From Myrica gale (taxonomy: Eukaryota > Streptophyta > Magnoliopsida > Fagales > Myricaceae): a stretch of 64,000 bases of DNA. The stretch covers positions 16,148,068-16,212,067 of the forward strand of contig OZ005617.1 in NCBI GenBank assembly GCA_963930655.1, written 5' to 3'. Numbering within the stretch: the stretch's first letter is position 1; each line of letters opens with the position of its first letter. Positions 60,001 through 64,000 of the stretch are shown piece after piece. The position numbers were made by a program, and so were the translations under genes. The notes beneath the pieces are model-generated. The model did not search any database. It worked only from the letters and a program-made list of their open reading frames with translations, and was not told the origin of the DNA.

Positions 60001-60640
60001 GGAGAGGTCACTGCAAGAGGGCGACACTCGCGTCTGTTTGCATGCTTCGAAAAAAAAAAGATAAACTGCAAATGCAACTGGCAGAAGCTCAAGAGGATGT
60101 AAAGGCTTACAGGCGCAGACTGTGACAGGCATAACACAAGTCACAACATGCCGAGATGGGTCTTATAGCAGAGTGGTCGGCAGGCTTCTATTCTGGTTTT
60201 GACACGTTGGTGGAGGTATCCAAAGAGATGTTTCCTGGCATGGATTTATCAGACCTAAAAGCCGAAGAGGCTCCGGACGCGAAACCTAGAGAGGCTATCC
60301 CCGAGGTTGCGATTGAGGAGGAGGAAACCGATGAAGCTGTCCCAATTCCCCTATCTACAAACTCGCCCTCGCCGATTTTGGAGATCTCCCTTCCTGACCC
60401 GACGGTTGTGGATGCATCACTAGCGTCTATTGACTAGGCGGCACTGTCCTTGATTGTGATTTCGGGAGGAGGTCTCGAGGACCAAGAGACACTGTTTCTC
60501 TGAGGGAAAAGATGCAGTTGCCGTCTCGGAAAAGGCCACATGTGAACCACCCATTGCTGAATTGGGAGGGGATAAGTCTGCAACACCTGTTAAAGTCATG
60601 ACAGTACCTGTAGAATGATTTTCTGCTATGCTTTTGCTTT
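57001..60640 (+). mobile_element. Gypsy-type element fossil ('putative gypsy type transposon' gag-like region)
   Basis: About 57030-57300 resembles a retroelement leader or LTR (CTCCGATGCCTAAGTTAG and a TATATATGAAGGGG region). From 57930 a coding remnant matches the Transposase_28 type ('putative gypsy type transposon'), with FPLTRDMRQLLQWFSLSPAQLPPNSW split here by length (LQWFSLSPAQLPPNSW is the most conserved part). It continues through a Ser-rich linker, a coiled-coil region near 59890 and an acidic end near 60435. It is broken, with many breaks. No polymerase region is seen with it. Confidence 0.65.
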
Positions 60641-61462
60641 TTCTAATTTTAACTGCATGGTATGTTGTTGAAACAATATTATTCCGTTCGTTTATGACAT
60701 GGAATTCTGGTATGCTTTTAGTAGGCCTACCCTTTTTTGTGAATCCTAATAACAGGCTATAGGATTTCTACTATGCTCTCATGTCTCTGTTATGATGTTG
60801 CATTGTTTCATTGAGCCAAATGGAGCCTTGTTGCGTTGTATGTTGTGGCGTGACGGTCGTGGTCTTAATAGGAAAACCTTTCTATGACCCTAAGGTGGTA
60901 GTCAGGATATTCCTTTGGCCAGGCGGATGTGTGTTCCTGATGGTCTGAGCTTAGTTGTACAAACCCTGGTCCGCCATACTGACACGTCACGTCACCAATT
61001 TCGTGGTAATTTAAATTTTAATTGTACCATGTGGCGTTTCAAATTGGGTCATGTTGAAGGGCTTGCTACCTGGTGATGCCGCTAGGTGACGTAATGCTTC
61101 ATTTATACATGTCCCGTCAACACACTTTGTCCTTTGTAATCTTGAACCCTAGGCGACGCTTTAGCTTATTGTTCAAAAGTTGTAGAGATATGATGAACAA
61201 GTTCTTCGAAGAGGCATGAATTAACTTCACACCAGTGCCGAAGCATTTGAACTGCTTCGTGAAGCGTTTGGGATAAGATATTTATGAAGTCATTTCAACT
61301 GTCGCTGATGTGTTTTCATTATATACGTCATGCCCTCATTTCTTCCGTATTCTATTTCTTTTCTGCTTCTTCCCTTATCTTGTTTTGATCTAAATCTTCC
61401 TGTCTCTTTCTTCTTTTCTTAATTCCTTCCTTTGTCCGTCCACGACTAACTATCTAACTGCC
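60641..61462. other. Intergenic DNA before the F-box pseudogene
   Basis: T-rich sequence with no recognised gene. It may include the decayed end of the preceding element and the former 5' flank of the F-box gene. Confidence 0.4.
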
Positions 61463-62114
61463 CTCCCAAAAGAGTTGTTGTAGGAGATCATCATCAAAGC
61501 AACCGCCAGGTCAGCGTGGGCAGACACTTATATTCTGGATGACTCTGAGAACACGGTGTTCACCTTGTTGAACATTCGTGGGACATGCAAAACTCTTCGT
61601 GAGGCGTCAAATTATTGCGACGTCTACCGGGCTTGTCGTGTGGAGGAAATTCCCAACCTTGTGGCCTGTCCCCTTGAGGTGGCCAAATTTGTGGACTTGT
61701 TTTTCATCCGTCGCAACCCGACGTCCTGTTCTTGAGGGGTATTTGCACCGTGTTCGTGGGGGAAACTATTTTAAAGGCCTGAAGTTGGTGGAAGAAGCCA
61801 TGGAGGCCATAAATACCAATGGGACGTACCTGTTCTGCATGTTGGAGTTGCTAGACGGTCCTCACTTGGAGTTTGATGATGTTGAGCGGGTTTTCAAATT
61901 TCTGAAACCCTTGAAAGAGTATGAAAACATGATATGGATAAGGCAGATGACCATACGACAATTCAACCGTAAATGGAATGATGAATGGGAACAGGAGGTG
62001 AGTGCGGACGGTTGGCTCGGATGTCACGGCAAGCGCAAACTTACTGAGGTGTTGGGGATCAATGTTGAATGGGTAGTATACTATTATGACAATAATCTCT
62101 TCATGTATTGTTAG
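61463..62114 (+). pseudogene. F-box protein pseudogene (At1g67623/At2g35280-like)
   Basis: The start resembles an F-box (LPKELL, then EIIIKATARSAW, LLNIRGTCKTLREAS). A region follows with the layout of this plant family: the Sel1-like part GGNYFKGLKLVEEAMEAINTNGTYLFCMLEL. In functional relatives the F-box would bind SKP1 in an SCF ubiquitin ligase. Here no in-frame ATG precedes the motif, a TAG interrupts the F-box at 61481-61483, and the frame shifts near 61731, between RRNPTSCS and EGYLHRVRG. Downstream the frame runs open to TAG at 62112. It is a dead host gene or retained duplicate lying between retroelement fossils. Confidence 0.7.
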
Positions 62115-62445
62115 GCCAATCGAGAGATGACCCATTTTGTGTACATGTTGACTGGCTAGTATTTGCTGCCTTCTTGAATATTGCCTTGTACTGCCCTATT
62201 TGTTGTAAATAACATTATCCAATTCATTATCGTTTGTGCATTCTTTTGCATTCTTTCTTTTGTTTGGCTTTGCTAGGGCTCTTCTGACGATTGATATGGT
62301 GTGAGGTGCCTTGGGCATTGTCGAAATAGACCTATTCTTCTACTGAGGAGATGTTCTTGGTCCTGCGGAGTTATACACGTTCCCTGGTGTAGTGATAGCC
62401 TTGGTTCTATGAGACTGGACTGATTTGCTAGTGTGGAGGCACCAT
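62115..62445. other. Spacer between F-box pseudogene and repeat
   Basis: No gene recognised. Confidence 0.4.
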
Positions 62446-62572
62446 TTTACTGGTGTGGATGTGTCCTCGGCATAGTGGTTGAGGCCACTTTGTTGGTGAA
62501 GGGGTGTCCGTGGCACAGCGGCTGAGACCTCTTTATTGGTGTAGGGGTGCTCGTGGCACAAATGAATTGGAC
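62446..62572. repeat. 43-bp tandem repeat, about three units
   Basis: Units begin TTTACTGGTG (62446), TTTGTTGGTG (62489) and TTTATTGGTG (62532), and share GGGTGTCCGTGGCACAG-like middles. A partial unit precedes at about 62423. It probably lies in the non-coding 3' region of the retroelement read leftward from the right edge. Confidence 0.85.
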
Positions 62573-62639
62573 CAACTTCCTGGGATGTTCTCATTGCAGG
62601 GGTACTCATTAAATATTGTAGTTCCATAAAAGGTGATAT

Positions 62640-64000
62640 GGTGAAAACAACACTTGCTCTTTATTAAAATTCAATAATCATGACATGGTACTAAGGAAAA
62701 TCAAAGAAAAGAGTTCTAATGTTGGTCTCGGTGAAAATGTACCGTGGGCTATAACGTGAACTTTACTGGTAATAGCGCTTTAGGTGGGCCGCGTTCCACG
62801 AGTGTGGGAGACGCTTCCCTTGCATGTCCTCCAAGTGGTAAGTTCCTGGTCTGGTTGTTTCTATTAAGGCCCCTCCCAGTTGGCGTGGAGCTTGCCCTCA
62901 GCAGGGTCGATGGCTGGTGGCATCATTTCTCGCAAAACCAGATCGCCCACAGAAAATATTTTTGCTTCGACTCGAGCATTGTAGACATCTTCACCCATCA
63001 TTGATAGTTGTGGTTCCTCATGCTGGCCTCGTGTCTCTTTTCTTCTAGTAAGTCAAGATTGGTGCCGAAGTCGAGATTGATTACTTACTCTATAGGTGTG
63101 TGGACACTCCTTTCTACAGGAACCATGACTTCTATGCCATAGGTCAGGCTTAACGGTGTTTCTCATGTAGGAGCGAGCCGTTGTTCGGTAGGCCCAGAGG
63201 ATTCTTGGAAGTTCTTCTGCCCATGCTCATTTTCTGCTGTCGAGCATAGCCTTGAACATGTTAACAATTGTCCTATTTGTGACTTCTAGCTGCCCATTGG
63301 CCTGAGGATAAGTCGAGGATGAAAAATGATGCTGGATGTCCAGCTCTTAACAAAACTCTTTAAACCGATGGTTGTCGAATTGTCAGAGATTAGAACTCCT
63401 GGTATGCCGAACCTACAGATGATGGACTACTACATAAACTTTCGGATCTATTCTTATATAATGCGTGCTAAAGGTTGGGTTTCTACCCACTTAGTGAAGT
63501 AGTTGATTGTTACTACCAAAAACTTCACTTGCCCTTTTCCGAGCGGAAAGGGACCTACGATGTCGATTTCCCATTGTGAAAAGGGTCATGGGGAACTAAT
63601 AGGGGTCATGTTCTCTGCTGGCAGTTGCTGGACGGTTGCATTACACTGGCATTTGTCGCCCTCCTGATTGATTCCCAAATATCCCTTCTTGGATTTCGCA
63701 AAGAACATAGTCTGCTTCAAGGGGAGCCATGCATCGAATGAAAGGTCTTGGGAAACTTCGTTTGTAAAGCTCGTTCAGTTGTATCGTGTACCAAGCGGCC
63801 TTCATTCATATCTTCCGAGCTTCCACTCCATCAGCCAGGAGTTCCCTAGTGAGAATAATATGGTTAATTGATGCACCCCACCATTCCCCCTGGATTATCT
63901 GCACACGGCATGTTCGAAGCAAATAAAAGGTTTATCCAGAACTTCCAGGGGAACATCCACATGACTCTCTACATTATCGGGGTCTGAAGCCATCTGAGCC
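62640..64000 (-). mobile_element. Ty3/Gypsy (Tat-like) pol fossil, integrase end, runs off the window
   Basis: Read leftward from the right edge, the sequence contains integrase-core phrases (WEIDIVGPFPLGKGQVKF, NYFTKWVETQP) and near 62820 a C-terminal phrase of the kind that closes Tat-lineage pol proteins (LPHSW, then HLKRYY-like). It is broken, with several breaks. Reverse transcriptase, protease and one LTR would lie beyond position 64000. It is opposite in strand to the gag-like fossil at 57001-60640, so the two are separate elements. Confidence 0.8.

Overview
The window is nuclear DNA of a dicot plant, probably a woody rosid. Host genes have many short exons and long AT-rich introns, and most of the remaining sequence is transposon. 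No search could be run, so family names rest on recognised protein motifs, splice signals, terminal repeats and target-site duplications (TSDs).

Host genes. Positions 506-3356 (minus) hold the 5' half of DEP1, a methionine-salvage enzyme whose 3' half lies outside the left edge. Positions 7041-18847 (plus) hold a complete 12-exon gene for a 422-residue protein with four CxxC motifs, an apparent EMB2737 orthologue. From memory, the two are also neighbours in Arabidopsis. Positions 25395-25878 (minus) hold a two-exon, eight-cysteine defensin-like peptide gene. Positions 42666-43918 (minus) hold a two-exon early-nodulin-like phytocyanin with a long proline-rich stalk. An F-box pseudogene lies at 61463-62114.

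Transposons. The DEP1-EMB2737 interval (3357-7040) contains four small inverted-repeat elements. EMB2737 introns carry a 5'-truncated LINE and a 339-bp element with a 9-bp TSD. From 19380 to 25107 come a Copia LTR fossil, an RNase H-bearing LINE and a 3.2-kb Mutator-like element whose transposase lacks its catalytic core. From 27686 to 38580 two copies of one hAT family flank Copia LTR and gag fossils. From 40650 to 47118 small inverted-repeat elements and a GC-rich retroposon surround the phytocyanin gene. From 54948 to 64000 there are nested inverted-repeat elements, a SINE and two Gypsy-type fossils.

The most unusual object is a 7.6-kb CACTA element (47122-54717, TSD AGT). It encodes a decayed Ptta/En/Spm-type protein and a decayed 'putative plant transposon protein', but I see no TNP2 transposase. 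It also carries dozens of copies of a CpG-containing palindrome close to CGTYCGRACG, both near its ends and between its genes.
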